Shown here in pieces: positions 63,001 through 64,000 of a stretch of 64,000 bases of DNA. This DNA comes from Brugia malayi (taxonomy: Eukaryota > Nematoda > Chromadorea > Rhabditida > Onchocercidae). Position 1 is the stretch's first letter. Every line of letters starts with the position of its first letter. The notes under the pieces were generated by a model. The model ran no database searches. It was not told where the DNA came from and was given only the letters and a program-made list of their open reading frames with translations. The position numbers and the translations under genes are program-made. The stretch is from the NCBI RefSeq assembly GCF_000002995.4, contig NW_025062477.1:5242649-5306648 (forward strand). The letters run 5' to 3'.

Positions 63001-63690
63001 ACAATTTCTGAATTGTTTTTTTGCTAATATTTTTTAAATTTTTTTAATAAAAATTTAAGGTAATATTTTTAATTTGAAATTTTTAGGGTTTGAAATTAAA
63101 AAAAAAAGCATAAAATTTTATTATAGAATGCATTACATTTGTTCTTATTAAAAAGATTTGCTATAATTTGATAAATTTTAGAAAAATGAAGATCAAGAAT
63201 GGAAGTTTACTCGTTGTCAAATTTATTCCGAATATTTCGATTGGTTTACTGCTATTCCACCACCATTCAATCTTATCTACAATACAACTTGTGGATTGTA
63301 TAGATTATTTTCAAATAAATTCAAATTTGTTTATCCTGTAAGTATGCATTGTTATCATTAATGTTATAAATTAATTAAATAAAAGAATCAAATAAGTTTT
63401 AAAAATTTGAAATTATTCTAATTATATACAATTAGAATTAGCATATAACTTCTATCATTAGATATGGATGAAAATAATCTTATCATTCCGGAATAGATAA
63501 TATTATCCAATTTGAAAGATTAAAAATGAAATTATGTGATTATAATAAAAATATAACTATAGCAATGTATATTCATGCATTTTCAAATTTGTAAATTATT
63601 TACATTTATTTTTTTCAGGATTTATGGATTCCAGTTCAAATTTGGAATCCATCAGTAAACGATGTTATTGAGCAAGATTTTCTGTATTTG
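57009..63690 (+). CDS. TRPC-family cation channel, 3' end outside the window
   Basis: Fifteen exons are visible: 57009-57053, 57205-57366, 57790-57943, 58256-58387, 58632-58813, 59125-59301, 59696-59886, 60243-60352, 60628-60745, 60957-61065, 61305-61418, 62197-62432, 62721-62946, 63182-63337 and 63619-63690, encoding about 728 aa so far. The N-terminus has ankyrin-type repeats (HMTPLMLACICNNFAIVQCL), the TRPC PHRPDCHCDEC cluster and TDPLLAAFNLAVDL. TM segments include YMSRLASYILFLTILIFI, LILIWLFSGSFFCFIM, ASIMALWRLLYYFQ, VTIFLSIAAIIMICFSL and a last helix (FHIAVVITLLNLMISMLV) after the pore segment FRNLYWSFYG. The TRP box reads EWKFTR, followed by PPPFNLIYN. The architecture is that of C. 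elegans trp-1, trp-2 and trp-3/spe-41, receptor-operated calcium-permeable channels; which one cannot be decided. Exon 12 lacks an AG acceptor. The start is inferred from the acceptor at 56981; the last donor, at 63691, shows the gene continues. Confidence 0.93.
61262..61318 (+). repeat. 27-bp tandem duplication of the exon 11 splice acceptor (TRPC)
   Basis: AATAATTTCAGGTGTATTATGATTTTT occurs next to a near copy with GTC in place of GTG, 27 bp upstream. Both contain TTTCAG (ending at 61277 and 61304). Using the downstream site gives VYYDFSIIYD, which fits the family. Using the upstream site gives VYYDF followed by TAA. Confidence 0.8.
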
Positions 63691-64000
63691 GTAAGCTAGT
63701 TGTTGACCTGAAAATGCCATTCATATGTTTCAAAAGATGAATCTTTTGATTGATCTGAATTCATTGAAATGATCCGGAATTGATAAGTAGTTTATCAGGC
63801 AGAGCAAAATATTTTGCAGACACATTTAAATCAAATTTTTGATAGTTTTAAACTTAAACATTTTATCTTCTGAGCATTATCATTTTCTCCATTAACGTGA
63901 TGCATTAGGGAAAGTGAACTATTCTATCTAATATTATTTAATTAATCATTGATAAACGATAATTAGTATATTAATTTTTTGAATATATTAATTCAAATAG
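63691..64000 (+). other. TRPC intron at the right edge
   Basis: Begins with GTAAGC after the phase-0 exon ending at 63690 and shows no further acceptor-linked exon before the window ends. Confidence 0.7.

Noticed and set aside
54167..63690. Operon of the four-TM and TRPC genes
   Set aside because: The genes share a strand, but the 1.2-kb gap is larger than typical nematode operon spacing and no SL2-type signal can be recognised.

Overview
This is an AT-rich eukaryotic contig with the marks of a nematode: introns ending in TTTTCAG- or TTTNAG-type acceptors, frequent acceptors just upstream of start codons (compatible with spliced-leader trans-splicing), and nematode gene families such as an flp-22-like neuropeptide gene and a chemoreceptor-type GPCR. 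Very long AT-rich spacers and long introns would fit a filarial or other clade III parasite, but that is inference. No rRNA, tRNA, CRISPR or prokaryotic feature was seen. I built the gene models by hand from splice sites and reading phase; there is no transcript evidence.

Layout. 1-5.2 kb: AT-rich spacer. 5.2-6.5 kb (+): two-exon flp-22-like FMRFamide-like peptide gene. 9.7-17.0 kb (+): about 19-exon LOTUS/Tudor gene resembling TDRD5/TDRD7 and nematode LOTR-1. 18.5 kb (-): isolated GC-rich coding-like exon. 20.4-22.3 kb (+): 7TM chemoreceptor-like gene, possibly decaying. 22.9-24.0 kb: 1.06-kb repeat copy A. 25.4-27.2 kb (+): five-exon gene for a 170-aa signal-peptide/single-TM protein of unknown function. 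29.2-31.7 kb (+): single-domain protein tyrosine phosphatase with an altered active site. 33.9-44.4 kb: repeat copy B merging into a giant inverted repeat (two 1,974-bp arms around a 5.9-kb loop); the loop holds a GC-rich, intron-containing zinc-finger pseudogene, a purine-rich tract and a minisatellite. 44.6-47.6 kb (-): MPPE1/PGAP5-type GPI-anchor phosphoesterase, with an orphan exon at 48.6-48.7 kb. 48.7-54.1 kb: spacer. 54.2-55.8 kb (+): four-TM protein. 57.0 kb to beyond the right edge (+): TRPC-type cation channel, 15 exons visible.

The genes do not form one pathway. Candidate themes are neuromuscular or sensory signalling (flp-22-like, GPCR, TRPC), germline RNA granules (LOTUS/Tudor) and the secretory pathway (MPPE1). 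The least ordinary part is 33.9-44.4 kb: a long, apparently perfect inverted repeat overlapping a second recent duplication, with a loop gene that has lost its reading frame but kept its splice phases. Several expected exon joins in the MPPE1 and TRPC genes lack GT or AG dinucleotides; this may be sequence error, decay or genuine non-canonical splicing.
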